Shown here piece after piece: positions 26,706 through 36,775 of a DNA stretch of 64,000 nucleotides; the first letter of the stretch is position 1, and the number at the start of each line of letters is the position of its first letter. The position numbers were made by a program, and so were the translations under genes. The notes beneath the pieces are model-generated. The model had not been told where the DNA came from. It searched no databases and worked only from the letters and a program-made list of their open reading frames with translations. The DNA comes from Acinetobacter junii CIP 64.5 (GTDB lineage: Bacteria > Pseudomonadota > Gammaproteobacteria > Pseudomonadales > Moraxellaceae), in contig NZ_KB849653.1 in assembly GCF_000368765.1 (NCBI RefSeq), forward strand, positions 103,607-167,606, given 5' to 3'.

Positions 26706-27404
26706 TTAATCAAAAATCTTTTCAGCTGCTTGGAACGGTAAGCTCACTACATCAATCGCCACTGCAAATGGCAACAAAACGAGTTTTTCAAAAGGATTCA
26801 TACCTGATTTAGAGCTATAAGTTTCTTGTTTGTGGGTATAAATCGAGACTTGATAAGGTTTACTCAATGCTTTTAATGAACTGAGATTGTTTGCGGCAGG
26901 GTAGACTACCCCCGCCAATTTAATATCAAAACAAAAGCGTTGCGCTTGCATACGTTCGTCACTAGATGATGAACATTCTTTGGCACCATTCTCTATGAAA
27001 AATTCTAAGTCCTTTTTGCTCAGGTCTTCTTTAAGTTTTACATAAGACAGCGGCAATGTACCTGAGAAATTTCCATCATTCTTTTCCGAATAGAAGTTGA
27101 GTTCTCTGGTGATTTGAATGTTTTTAGGATCAAGTTTATTGATCAAACTGACAAACTGAGTGCCGCCTTGCGTCAGGATATAACTGTTTTTTTGCCCTGC
27201 AATCACAATACTGTCTTTCGGTAAGTTCGCAGATGCTTGCGCAGGTCGTCCGAATGCAACGACATTGTCCTCAACTAACATGACACGTTCAGTACGAGTA
27301 TAGGTTTTACTGTCTTTAGTAATAAGGGTTTTAGTTGCACATCCAGTTAAAGCAACGCCTGTTAGCATGCAGATCATTGTTATTTTTGCTGATGTTGACG
27401 ACAT
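26706..27404 (-). CDS. Lipoprotein of unknown function (YceK/YidQ-like C-terminus)
   Basis: A 232-residue lipoprotein. The frame is open further upstream, but the ATG at 27404 has AGGAG eight bases before it and gives a proper lipoprotein signal with lipobox LTGC (Cys22). The mature part is soluble, with two Cys pairs around GAKECSSSSDERMQAQRFC. The C-terminus LLPFAVAIDVVSLPFQ resembles the Pro-rich AxDxxxxP end of small YceK/YidQ lipoproteins, though this protein is longer. Function unknown; envelope location inferred. Confidence 0.75.
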   Translation of the reverse strand: MSSTSAKITMICMLTGVALTGCATKTLITKDSKTYTRTERVMLVEDNVVAFGRPAQASANLPKDSIVIAGQKNSYILTQGGTQFVSLINKLDPKNIQITRELNFYSEKNDGNFSGTLPLSYVKLKEDLSKKDLEFFIENGAKECSSSSDERMQAQRFCFDIKLAGVVYPAANNLSSLKALSKPYQVSIYTHKQETYSSKSGMNPFEKLVLLPFAVAIDVVSLPFQAAEKIFD

Positions 27405-27704
27405 CCATTTACTCCTAATATTTTGAATTTTAAATTTAAAAAAGAACAAAAAAATGAAAATAGCTCTTAGGACAATAATCAAAAAAGGCGATATATGCGA
27501 GGTTTTTTTTGCGTTGAAATTTGATTTTTTACAAACATCTAACAGATGAGTCTATTTTAATTTTTTTATCTAAAGTTTAAAATTTTAATGAAATTTACCG
27601 TTTATCTGACCTCTGCTGAATAAAACAGCACTTTGTTGTAGCCTATAGGTAGATGCTTTTATTTAATCTCATCACGGATTTGATGACTGAGTTTTGGAGC
27701 AGAA

Positions 27705-28217
27705 ATGAACTTACTCAAACGATCATTGCTGATTACGATGTTAACTTATATCGGTATTGCCACTGTTCAAGCCGAAGAACAGGTAGGTTCTTTGCCTACG
27801 ATTCGGATCATGGCAGAATCAGAGCTACGTGAAGAGGTTGGATTGGTTCCTTTTCAGGAAGATATCAAAGTCCGCCAAGCCCTACAACATTATATAAACA
27901 AGCAGCAGACTGATATTCAAAATGCTCAACTCACCGAAGTCACAACTTCGATGGATTATCAGCCGAGAACCGTACAGCCTGATTTATCTCAAGTTTCACC
28001 TTTTTTAGAAGATTATATTATGGCTGTTGCGATGGGCTTTCAGTCATCTAATCCAAGTAATGGGGTCTTCAAAATGTTAGAACCCCTCAATATTAATCGG
28101 GATAATGCGAACGCATTTCGTGAAGGTACTATAAAAGTAAGTTTGGATGATCTATTAAAATTACAACAACAAATTGAAGCGGGTTTGAAAACACCTCAGA
28201 ACTTTCTAACACGTTAA
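27705..28217 (+). CDS. Exported protein of unknown function
   Basis: A 170-residue protein with a signal peptide at about 1-23 (cleavage near VQA, mature start EEQVG). Nothing in the mature part matches a family I know; it starts with SLPTIRIMAESELREEVG, a segment reminiscent of the linker found after signal peptides in some TonB-dependent receptors, then is mostly helical. GGAGCAGAA precedes the ATG. It stands alone, upstream of a bidirectional terminator. Periplasmic location inferred. Confidence 0.7.
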   Translation: MNLLKRSLLITMLTYIGIATVQAEEQVGSLPTIRIMAESELREEVGLVPFQEDIKVRQALQHYINKQQTDIQNAQLTEVTTSMDYQPRTVQPDLSQVSPFLEDYIMAVAMGFQSSNPSNGVFKMLEPLNINRDNANAFREGTIKVSLDDLLKLQQQIEAGLKTPQNFLTR

Positions 28218-28237
28218 CTTAAATCATATGTTGAGAT

Positions 28238-28270
28238 AAAAAATCCCCGTAATAGTACGGGGATTTTTTT
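28238..28270. terminator. Bidirectional terminator
   Basis: AAAAAATCCCCGT and ACGGGGATTTTTT pair around AATAGT. Works for the exported protein gene (+) and the convergent PH-domain gene (-). Confidence 0.95.
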
Positions 28271-28272
28271 AT

Positions 28273-28896
28273 TTATTCTTTTATATATCGCTCAAAAATT
28301 GCAGAAAAATCATAGTTTTCAATCTTTTTACGATGCTCAGTCAGTTTTGTTTCAACTTGAATCGTTGTTTGTGAAATGATACTTGGTAAATTTAATAACA
28401 CTTGCTCAGGAAGTTCACGCAACGAGAACATATTATTTACAGCTTGTTGTGTTGAAAAAAGCAATGATGATTGGCGCTCGATTTCTTTACAAGCCTCACC
28501 AATGCTAAACAGTGCTTTATATAAATCGCGCACTTTTTCAATTTGTGATTTTTCAATATCAATTGAATATGCTGCACCGCCTAGATGGAACTTGAGTTCT
28601 ACATCACGGTCTACTGTACCTGCAGTTTCGAGCTGAACATGACTGATTTGATAATGTTTGTAGGGATATCGGTTTAAAGTACGTTTTTTACTTACAGCAC
28701 TTGTACCATCGAGATGGATGAAAGCAGAGTTTGTGAAACAATATTCATCAGTTTTGGCTTTGATTAGGAAAAAGATTTTTTCGTTATCTTCATGAAAAAT
28801 ATAGTCATCAATATCTGTTTTGTCATAGTCTCTTGGTTCGATGATCCGACCAATGTCGCTTGTCCCCATTAAATCTGCTGCCATATTTTTAAACAT
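28273..28896 (-). CDS. Bacterial PH-domain protein
   Basis: A 207-residue cytoplasmic protein. The first two thirds resemble the bacterial pleckstrin-homology family (bPH_1): beta strands around KIFFLIKAKTDEYCFTN, AFIHLDGTSAVSKKRTLNRY and the helix-forming IEKVRDLYKALFSIGEA. The remaining part is helical (about 140-207). Members often occur as small stand-alone proteins of unknown role, some envelope-stress related. The frame starts at ATG 28896, with an AAGGCTCT sequence upstream. Monocistronic. Confidence 0.75.
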   Translation of the reverse strand: MFKNMAADLMGTSDIGRIIEPRDYDKTDIDDYIFHEDNEKIFFLIKAKTDEYCFTNSAFIHLDGTSAVSKKRTLNRYPYKHYQISHVQLETAGTVDRDVELKFHLGGAAYSIDIEKSQIEKVRDLYKALFSIGEACKEIERQSSLLFSTQQAVNNMFSLRELPEQVLLNLPSIISQTTIQVETKLTEHRKKIENYDFSAIFERYIKE

Positions 28897-29015
28897 TGTT
28901 AGAGCCTTATAATTTTTGGAAATCCGATATTAATCTGATGCCACTTTGTTTGTCTATAGACTTTATTTGGGTTGATCGCTGTTTTAAATTCTCTAATAAA
29001 TAGAATTGGTTATAA

Positions 29016-29045
29016 AAAAATCCCCGCACATGGCGGGGATTTTTC
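29016..29045 (-). terminator. Terminator of the fadBA operon
   Basis: AAAAATCCCCGC pairs with GCGGGGATTTTT around a five-base loop. On the minus strand the stem is followed by a T-run, 18 bases after the fadA stop. Confidence 0.93.
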
Positions 29046-29062
29046 TTTTATCTCAGTGTCGA

Positions 29063-30235
<1,173 letters not shown>

Positions 30236-30247
30236 TCACGTCGCTCC

Positions 30248-32401
30248 TTAACCGTAGAATTTTTTGTTGTTAGCAGCCATGTCACGCAACATTTGTGGCG
30301 CTTCATAAGCTTTACCTAAGTGTGCATATTTGTCGCAAAGCGCAACGTATTCAGCAACACCAGTTTGGTCGATATAACGGCATGGACCACCACGGAATGG
30401 AGGGAAACCTACACCCATGATCATCGCCATATCTGCTTCAGAAGCAGTTGCAACGATGTTGTCTTCTAAGCAACGAACTGTTTCGTTACAGAAAGCAAGC
30501 ATCATACGGTCAATGATTTCTTGTGGATCAAATTCACGTTTTTCGCCAGTCACGAAAGGCGCAATGATTTCGTAAGCTGTTGGGTCAACAGTTTTCGCTT
30601 TCTTACCTTTCTTGTCTAACACATATTTGTAGAAACCAACATCGTTCTTTTGACCAAGACGTTTTGCTTCGTACATCGCTTGGATAGAACCTTTGTAATC
30701 TGGCTTCATACGGTCAGGGAAACCTTCAGCCATCACTTCTGCGCCATGTACACCTGTATCGATACCAACAACGTCGATCAAGTATGCAGGACCCATAGGC
30801 CAACCGAATTTCGCCATTACATTATCCACTTGCTGGAAGTCAGCACCGTCTTTAACGAGTAGGTCGAATGCACCAAAGTAAGGGAACAATACACGGTTAA
30901 CTAAGAAACCTGGGCAGTCGTTCACAACGATTGGTGTTTTACCCATTTTCTGAGCAAGAACAACAGTAGTTGCAATCGCTTCATCAGATGTCTTCTCACC
31001 ACGGATCACTTCTACCAATGGCATCATGTGTACTGGGTTAAAGAAGTGCATACCAACGAAGTTTTCAGGACGTTGTAATGCTTTCGCCAAACGCGTAATT
31101 GAAATCGTAGACGTGTTAGAAGCAATAATCGTGTTTTCACGAACATTCTTCTCAGTGTCTGCAAGTACGATTTCTTTTACTTTTGGATTTTCAGTCACTG
31201 CTTCGATCACGATATCCACTTCTTTAAACTCATCGTAGCTTAAAGTTGGACGAATGCGAGCAAGTGTTTCGCCCATTTGTGCAGGTTTCATTTTGTTGCG
31301 TTCAACTTGCTTTGTTAGCAAGCCGTTCGCTTCTTTCATACCTAATGCAAGTTGTGGGTTCCCAATATCTTTCATGATGATTGGAGTGCCTTTGCTTGCC
31401 GCTTGGTAAGCAATACCACCACCCATGATACCCGCACCTAATACAGCTGCTTGGTTTACAGGATGAGCACCTTTTTCATATTTTTTCGCAGTTTTCTTCA
31501 CAACTTGGTCATTGATGAATAAACCGATAAGTGCGCCAGCTTGTGGTGTGATCGCAGCTTTAGCGAAACCTTGAGCTTCTGCTTTTAATGCATCATTACG
31601 TGTAAGGTTTGCACCTGCTTGTAATGAGTCAAGCAATAACTTAGGAGCAGGGTATTGTGCAGGATTTGCTTTAGCAAGAACCGCACCTTTTGCTGTATTG
31701 AACGCCATCATTTGTTCAAGTGGGTTCAATTTAATTGCGTCTAATTTTTCTTGACGCTTTGCTTTCCAGTTCAAACGACCAGCAAGTGCTTGTTTAACTA
31801 AGTCAACAGCAGCTTCTTGAAGTTTGTCAGCAGCAACAACTGCATCTACAGCACCATCTTTAAGCGCAGCAGCTGGCTTCTTAGGATTCGCCATTGCCAT
31901 CCATTCAACAGCATTGTCGATACCGATCAAACGGCTTAAACGAACGCTACCACCGAAACCAGGATAGATACCAAGTTTGATTTCTGGTAAGCCAACTTGT
32001 GCCTGCTCAGACATGACACGGTAGTCACACACTAAGCACATTTCAAAACCGCCACCCAATGCTGTGCCATTGATTGCAGCAACTTTAGGGATGTCTAAAT
32101 CTTCAAAGCTATTGAAGACGTCATGTACAGGCATAAGCCAATCAACAATTGCTTGTTCACCAGCAGCGAAGTTGTCGCCAAATTCAGTAATGTCAGCACC
32201 AACGATAAATGTTGATTTACCAGAAGTAACAACTAAGCCTTTAATGTCGTTATTGGCTTTAACTGCAGCAATCGCTGCCTGGAAGTCTTCGATGGTTGCA
32301 CGGTTAAATTTATTAACCGACTCACCTTGTAGGTCAAAGCGGAATTCTGCAATTCCGTCCGCAAGCATTTGGACGGTAATGGCATTGCCAGCGTGGATCA
32401 T
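30248..32401 (-). CDS. fadB: Fatty-acid oxidation complex alpha subunit (enoyl-CoA hydratase / 3-hydroxyacyl-CoA dehydrogenase)
   Basis: The 717-residue multifunctional alpha subunit. The N-terminal part is an enoyl-CoA hydratase/isomerase ([10 protein letters not shown] and [15 protein letters not shown] form the oxyanion hole and the catalytic glutamates). The middle has the NAD-binding [12 protein letters not shown] at about 320, then the dehydrogenase dimer domain with [15 protein letters not shown] and the C-terminal repeat. Length is as for other FadB. AAGGAGATCAGG precedes the ATG. It is the first gene of the fadBA operon; the 650-base upstream gap contains its promoter region and is shared with the divergent diguanylate cyclase gene. 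Confidence 0.98.
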   Translation of the reverse strand: MIHAGNAITVQMLADGIAEFRFDLQGESVNKFNRATIEDFQAAIAAVKANNDIKGLVVTSGKSTFIVGADITEFGDNFAAGEQAIVDWLMPVHDVFNSFEDLDIPKVAAINGTALGGGFEMCLVCDYRVMSEQAQVGLPEIKLGIYPGFGGSVRLSRLIGIDNAVEWMAMANPKKPAAALKDGAVDAVVAADKLQEAAVDLVKQALAGRLNWKAKRQEKLDAIKLNPLEQMMAFNTAKGAVLAKANPAQYPAPKLLLDSLQAGANLTRNDALKAEAQGFAKAAITPQAGALIGLFINDQVVKKTAKKYEKGAHPVNQAAVLGAGIMGGGIAYQAASKGTPIIMKDIGNPQLALGMKEANGLLTKQVERNKMKPAQMGETLARIRPTLSYDEFKEVDIVIEAVTENPKVKEIVLADTEKNVRENTIIASNTSTISITRLAKALQRPENFVGMHFFNPVHMMPLVEVIRGEKTSDEAIATTVVLAQKMGKTPIVVNDCPGFLVNRVLFPYFGAFDLLVKDGADFQQVDNVMAKFGWPMGPAYLIDVVGIDTGVHGAEVMAEGFPDRMKPDYKGSIQAMYEAKRLGQKNDVGFYKYVLDKKGKKAKTVDPTAYEIIAPFVTGEKREFDPQEIIDRMMLAFCNETVRCLEDNIVATASEADMAMIMGVGFPPFRGGPCRYIDQTGVAEYVALCDKYAHLGKAYEAPQMLRDMAANNKKFYG

Positions 32402-33051
32402 GCCTGATCTCCTTGTTGTGGAGGATTCTAAGTTGATGTCATAAAGCTTATGCGCCTGAAAGGGCGCAAAAATGCTTCGCTAATCTTACGATAACTATAT
32501 CCAAAAAGAACATAACAAGTTGTATCAAGCCGTGACGCGAGGGTCATCTATTGTTTTGATGGATCATTTTTTATTATTTTAATTAATTTAAATCAATGGT
32601 TTATTGTTGTTTATAATGATGATTGTAAATAAAAAATGCTGAAATGAATAAAATAATCTCCATAAGTACTTACAACAATAAATTTATCTAAAACAGTCAT
32701 TTACTGTGGAATATGTGCTTTCTTAAAGGAATAGATATTAAATTTTATTTGTTCAAAGGCAAATTCTTTATTTTGGTCTATTTCTTGCTGCATTTTGAGA
32801 AGAAAATCACATTTAGCGCTAGAACCTTTAAATAGGGAAGCTGTGGTTCTTTTAAACATTCACAGCATTTATTTTTCATATTGAAACACCGTCATCAGCT
32901 GACAAAAAATGTTAGTTAATGCTTGAAGTGGAAAGTGGAAATAAAGGCTAAAATTTAACTAAAGATGGTTTGCACACTCAGAACAAGATAGAACTGAAAA
33001 TCAATCCAATTCGATTCTCGATAATCTTGTTTGGGGATGAGAGGTGTCAGG
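32402..33051. other. Divergent regulatory region between fadB and the cyclase gene
   Basis: A 650-base gap without an open frame of note. AGAACC (32821-32826) can pair with GGTTCT (32845-32850), or alternatively GCTGTG (32840-32845) with CACAGC (32861-32866) followed by ATTTATTTTT, so two mutually exclusive hairpins are possible; the second looks like a weak terminator. I could not make out a FadR- or PsrA-type operator. GAGGTGTCAGG at 33041-33051 is the ribosome-binding site of the cyclase. Confidence 0.4.
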
Positions 33052-34110
33052 ATGAAACCAACAGACCAAACCTTGATGAAACAAATGCATATTTCCTCAG
33101 AGGAAATAGAGTATCGAAAATCTTTATTATCGTTGACGAATAAAGAACTTCTACAGTTGGTTCAATTAGGCATAAAGCTTGAGCCTTTATTTGATCAAGT
33201 TGTGATGGAGTTTTATCAACAACAAACTTCAGTAGACGAAATTGCAACTTTGATTGGAGATGTAGATACCTTATCTCGTTTACAACGTGCGCAACGACAA
33301 TACGTCACTGAGTTATTTTCTGGGACTTATGATGCCAATTACGTTAACAACCGTCTAAGGATTGGTTTAGTGCATAAGCGGATCGGTGTAGAACCCAAAT
33401 TATATTTATCGGCGATTTATCATCTCAAAACTAGATTAATGACTTTGGTGTATGAGCAAATTGGACATACAGATGAATATCATCAAGTTGTGCAAACTCT
33501 AGAAAAACTATTCATGTTTGATATTTCTTTAGTTGTTGAAACCTATGTTTGGAGTTTAGTCAGTGAAATCAAATCGTCTAAAGAGAAAATTGAACAATAT
33601 GCCAATGTCCTCGAAGATCGCGCACAACAAATGGAAGCATTGTCACAAACTGATCCTCTGACAGGTTTACTGAATGTTCGACATTTAAATAGTATTTTGA
33701 ATGCAACTATATGTACGGCTGAACATACTTTAGAACCTGTGACGGTGGTATTTATTGATATTAATGATTTCAAAATGATCAACGATACATTTGGGCACCC
33801 ACGTGGCGATCAAATTTTAAAAATAGTGGCAGATGGTATCCGCTATGTTGCTCGACTTGATGATCATTGTTTTCGATGCGGAGGTGATGAATTTTGTATC
33901 ATTTTCCCAAGATGTACAGAATCTCAAGCGATAGAGAGTTTTGTACCTCGTTTGGAGCAATATATTCGCCAAATAGAACCTTCAATTAGCTTGAGTATCG
34001 GTGTCAAACAAACCGATCATGTTGAAGGGTATATTGATGCAACAACATTAATCCATGAAGCCGATGCAAGAATGTATCAGGTGAAAAAAGAGCTTAAAAC
34101 AAAAATATAG
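33052..34110 (+). CDS. Globin-coupled sensor diguanylate cyclase
   Basis: A 352-residue cytoplasmic signalling protein. The N-terminal part (about 15-160) is a globin-coupled sensor domain; the likely heme-ligating proximal His is H108 in RIGLVHKRIGVEP. A linker helix follows (SEIKSSKEKIEQYANVLEDRAQQ), then a GGDEF cyclase domain with DPLTGL, metal ligand D236 (FIDINDF), and intact GGDEF at 277-281. R268-LD-D271, five residues before GGDEF, is a full inhibitory I-site, so product feedback is expected. It should make c-di-GMP in response to O2, NO or CO. Longer starts (33031, 33037) are open, but GAGGT before 33052 fits best. Confidence 0.92.
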   Translation: MKPTDQTLMKQMHISSEEIEYRKSLLSLTNKELLQLVQLGIKLEPLFDQVVMEFYQQQTSVDEIATLIGDVDTLSRLQRAQRQYVTELFSGTYDANYVNNRLRIGLVHKRIGVEPKLYLSAIYHLKTRLMTLVYEQIGHTDEYHQVVQTLEKLFMFDISLVVETYVWSLVSEIKSSKEKIEQYANVLEDRAQQMEALSQTDPLTGLLNVRHLNSILNATICTAEHTLEPVTVVFIDINDFKMINDTFGHPRGDQILKIVADGIRYVARLDDHCFRCGGDEFCIIFPRCTESQAIESFVPRLEQYIRQIEPSISLSIGVKQTDHVEGYIDATTLIHEADARMYQVKKELKTKI

Positions 34111-34254
34111 TTTTTAAAAAAAGTTATTAAGTTTTTGAAAAATAGAATTAAAAAAAATTAACTCGCTATCCAAGTCGGAGTTTGAGTAAAAGCGGCTAGA
34201 AATTGTGAGGGATGGTGTTAAAATTTGGCGATTAATTTTTAAGTGCCGATATCA

Positions 34255-35169
34255 ATGATTAAATGGATCATATTAGCGATCTTTATCATTTCGGCGTTGT
34301 ATATTCAGCGTCGTGGTAAAGTTAAGCATTCGTTTTATCGTCAATTTTTTGACCATTCTACTGTGCTCGCACCGATTAATTTCTTAATGTACATGTTTTC
34401 TAAAGTACCGAATCAACCTTATATCGATACTCAATATTTCAAAGACCTAAAAATTTTAGATGAAAATTGGGAAATGATTCGTGATGAGGCGAAAGCTTTA
34501 TACGACAAGGGTGGGATTAAAGCTTCAAGTAGTTACGATGATTTAGGTTTTAACTCATTTTTTAAAACAGGTTGGAAGCGTTTTTATCTTAAATGGTACG
34601 ATTCTGCGCATCCGTCAGCTGCAGAGCTTTGCCCAAAAACGACGGCTTTGTTGAAAACATTGCCAAGTATTAAAGCTGCGATGTTTACCGAGTTGGCACC
34701 AGATAGTCGTTTAGTACGACATCGTGACCCTTATGCAGGTTCGTTGCGTTATCATTTAGGTTTGATTACGCCAAATGATGACCGTTGCTTTATTGATGTG
34801 GATGGCGAACGTTATTCATGGCGTGATGGTGAAAGTGTTGTGTTTGATGAAACCTACATTCACTACGCTGAAAATAAAACAGATCAAAACCGTATTATCT
34901 TTTTCGCTGATGTAGAGCGTCCATTAAAGACGCGTTTTATGGAAAAGTTTAATCACTGGTTTGGTAAAAGTGTGATGACTGCTGCGAGTTCACCTAATGA
35001 AGCAGGTGACCAAACAGGTGGTTTAAATAAAGTTTTTAGTTATGTTTACCAAATCCGAATTAAAGCCAAAGCATTAAAGAAATCAAACCGCCAACTTTAT
35101 TACTTTTTAAAGTGGTTCTTAATGTTAGGGTTATTCTTCCTTATTTTTATACGTCCCTATGTATTTTAA
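34255..35169 (+). CDS. lpxO: LpxO-like lipid A 2-hydroxylase (Fe/2-oxoglutarate dioxygenase)
   Basis: A 304-residue member of the aspartyl/asparaginyl beta-hydroxylase fold. The N-terminus is a membrane helix (1-18); iron ligands are H156 and D158 (VRHRDPY) and H203 (YIHYAEN), and R213 (NRIIFF) should bind 2-oxoglutarate. A second hydrophobic helix closes the protein (about 283-302). Membrane-anchored enzymes of this type, LpxO, hydroxylate the secondary acyl chain of lipid A on the cytoplasmic face. An in-frame GTG at 34243 is also possible; I prefer the ATG by length (Salmonella LpxO is about 300 residues). Terminator downstream. Confidence 0.87.
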   Translation: MIKWIILAIFIISALYIQRRGKVKHSFYRQFFDHSTVLAPINFLMYMFSKVPNQPYIDTQYFKDLKILDENWEMIRDEAKALYDKGGIKASSSYDDLGFNSFFKTGWKRFYLKWYDSAHPSAAELCPKTTALLKTLPSIKAAMFTELAPDSRLVRHRDPYAGSLRYHLGLITPNDDRCFIDVDGERYSWRDGESVVFDETYIHYAENKTDQNRIIFFADVERPLKTRFMEKFNHWFGKSVMTAASSPNEAGDQTGGLNKVFSYVYQIRIKAKALKKSNRQLYYFLKWFLMLGLFFLIFIRPYVF

Positions 35170-35180
35170 TGAGTGAAATC

Positions 35181-35205
35181 AAAACGCCCAACAGGGCGTT
35201 TTTTA
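35181..35205 (+). terminator. Terminator of lpxO
   Basis: AAAACGCCC-AACA-GGGCGTTTTTT: 5-bp GC core extended by A-T pairs, 11 bases after the stop. Confidence 0.93.
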
Positions 35206-35260
35206 TTTGCTCTCGTTATAAAATACGTTTAAATGAGTGAATTTTATCGAGGTACAAAGT

Positions 35261-35680
35261 ATGCAGACATTTCGTTCGAAAATAGATTGGTGGTTATGGG
35301 GAATAGTTATTGCGACGACAGGTTTACTGCTGCAGTTTTTATGGACGATGTATATTAAAGGAACCATGCAAGAATACCCTGAGCATGCAGTTATATATTT
35401 TCTAACGATTGGATTGCTCTGGTGGCCGATCTTAAACACTCGTTATGTTGTGACTGAACATGAACTGACGATTCATTCGATGTGGTTTAAATGGAGAATA
35501 AATAAGAAGGATATTGTTGAGCTTACAAGCACACATCATCTGACCTCGTCCCCAGCTCTATCTTTGGATCGTTTACGCATTGATTATAAAAAGAATGGTA
35601 TAGCAACTTATATTTTGGTATCACCTAAAAATAAAGAGGCTTTCTGTCAGGCAATACAGTCAGTACTCACTAAAAAATAG
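35261..35680 (+). CDS. Membrane protein with YyaB-like PH domain
   Basis: A 139-residue protein with two membrane helices (about 10-30 and 43-58) followed by a C-terminal domain resembling the YyaB-like bacterial PH family (bPH_4): NTRYVVTEHELTIHSMWFKW, then a DIVEL strand, the characteristic LSLDRLRIDY and ILVSPKNKEAFCQAI. Function unknown. The frame is open from a GTG at 35237, but GAGGT lies eight bases before ATG 35261. It follows the lpxO terminator, so it is probably independent of lpxO. Confidence 0.8.
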   Translation: MQTFRSKIDWWLWGIVIATTGLLLQFLWTMYIKGTMQEYPEHAVIYFLTIGLLWWPILNTRYVVTEHELTIHSMWFKWRINKKDIVELTSTHHLTSSPALSLDRLRIDYKKNGIATYILVSPKNKEAFCQAIQSVLTKK

Positions 35681-35803
35681 ATTGATAATTTCGCATTTCA
35701 TGTTGAATAGAAAACTTATTTTTAAAAAGAGCGATATTTTTTTAGTTGTACCAGATAGTATAATTTGGATAAAATTTGATATTTAAAATCATGAGAAAAT
35801 ATA

Positions 35804-36667
35804 ATGAAAAAACAGCTATTGATTAGTTTAAGTATTTTAAGTTTAGTGGCTTGTACTGAAGAAATTGATGATATTTATGGAACTGTTGATCCTCAAAATA
35901 AAGCTTTTTATAGTTATGATCTTTCAGCTGCAAATGAGTCTAATAAACTGACAAAGAAATCGTATCAAGTGGATAAAAATAATGATCTTTTAATTACTTA
36001 TACCGAAACACCAAAATTACAGACTGAAGCGCTTCGAAACTTTATTACTAGCAATGGGATATCAACCATATTTCCACCGCAAAATACCACTGGTGCTTAT
36101 ATCGTAGGTCGTAAAGCCGTATTCAGTGATAGTGTTTTAGAGTATGAACCTTATAATTTAGAACAGAGAACAGCATTTAAACTTACTTATCAGCTCAAGA
36201 AGATTGACTTGTCTGGCTTAGAGGTTTCTGACTATGTACGTTATTTTTTAAGACAAGCGACAGCATCATCGTTCATAAGCGATGTAACACTAGAAATTAT
36301 TCAAGGACTATTGTTTGCCAGTCAGGATAAATTCCCTGCAGGTGCAACATGTTGGCAAAAACAAGTTCAGTTGAGTACTCAAGATTATATTGAATCTTAT
36401 CCAACGCAAAATCTTGCGCATGTCAGTACCAGTAGTACTGTTCAAAATCAGGGTATTTGGCAAAATGCATCATGGACAGCATATCAACCTAGTACAGAGT
36501 TTAATTTAGCGGATACGCGAATTCGTCATCAAGCACGTGAGTATTGGGGTTTTTACCATACGATGAGAGAGGTGAATCCAATTACTCCGACAAATGAACT
36601 CGCTTGTGATTTCTTTAATGAGTCAGCATTTAAGAGCGTTGATAAAGTATTGAGTCGAGTTTTTTAA
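35804..36667 (+). CDS. Lipoprotein of unknown function
   Basis: A 287-residue lipoprotein: basic start MKKQ, hydrophobic core and lipobox LVAC, with Cys17 as the lipid attachment site. The mature part contains no domain I recognise; it is rich in Tyr, Thr and Asn, with a few Cys (for example ATCWQ and ACDFF) that could pair in the periplasm. Codon use and base composition resemble its neighbours. It is separated from uvrC by about 110 bases with no clear terminator. Confidence 0.75.
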   Translation: MKKQLLISLSILSLVACTEEIDDIYGTVDPQNKAFYSYDLSAANESNKLTKKSYQVDKNNDLLITYTETPKLQTEALRNFITSNGISTIFPPQNTTGAYIVGRKAVFSDSVLEYEPYNLEQRTAFKLTYQLKKIDLSGLEVSDYVRYFLRQATASSFISDVTLEIIQGLLFASQDKFPAGATCWQKQVQLSTQDYIESYPTQNLAHVSTSSTVQNQGIWQNASWTAYQPSTEFNLADTRIRHQAREYWGFYHTMREVNPITPTNELACDFFNESAFKSVDKVLSRVF

Positions 36668-36775
36668 TTATCGGTGTAATTTGAGCCATTGAGTTGATGG
36701 ATTTTAGCTCAATTCACTTGAAATTGATTTATGCAGACTACATCATCAAACCAATACTGATCATGAAAGTCTGCT

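Noticed and set aside
32064..32444. 126-codon frame antisense to the start of fadB
   Set aside because: It mirrors the coding sequence of fadB; low-complexity Ser/Thr/Ala product and no start signal.
36686..36713. Terminator between the lipoprotein gene and uvrC
   Set aside because: TTGAGC...GCTCAA forms only a 6-bp stem with a loop of about 20 bases and no T-run follows.
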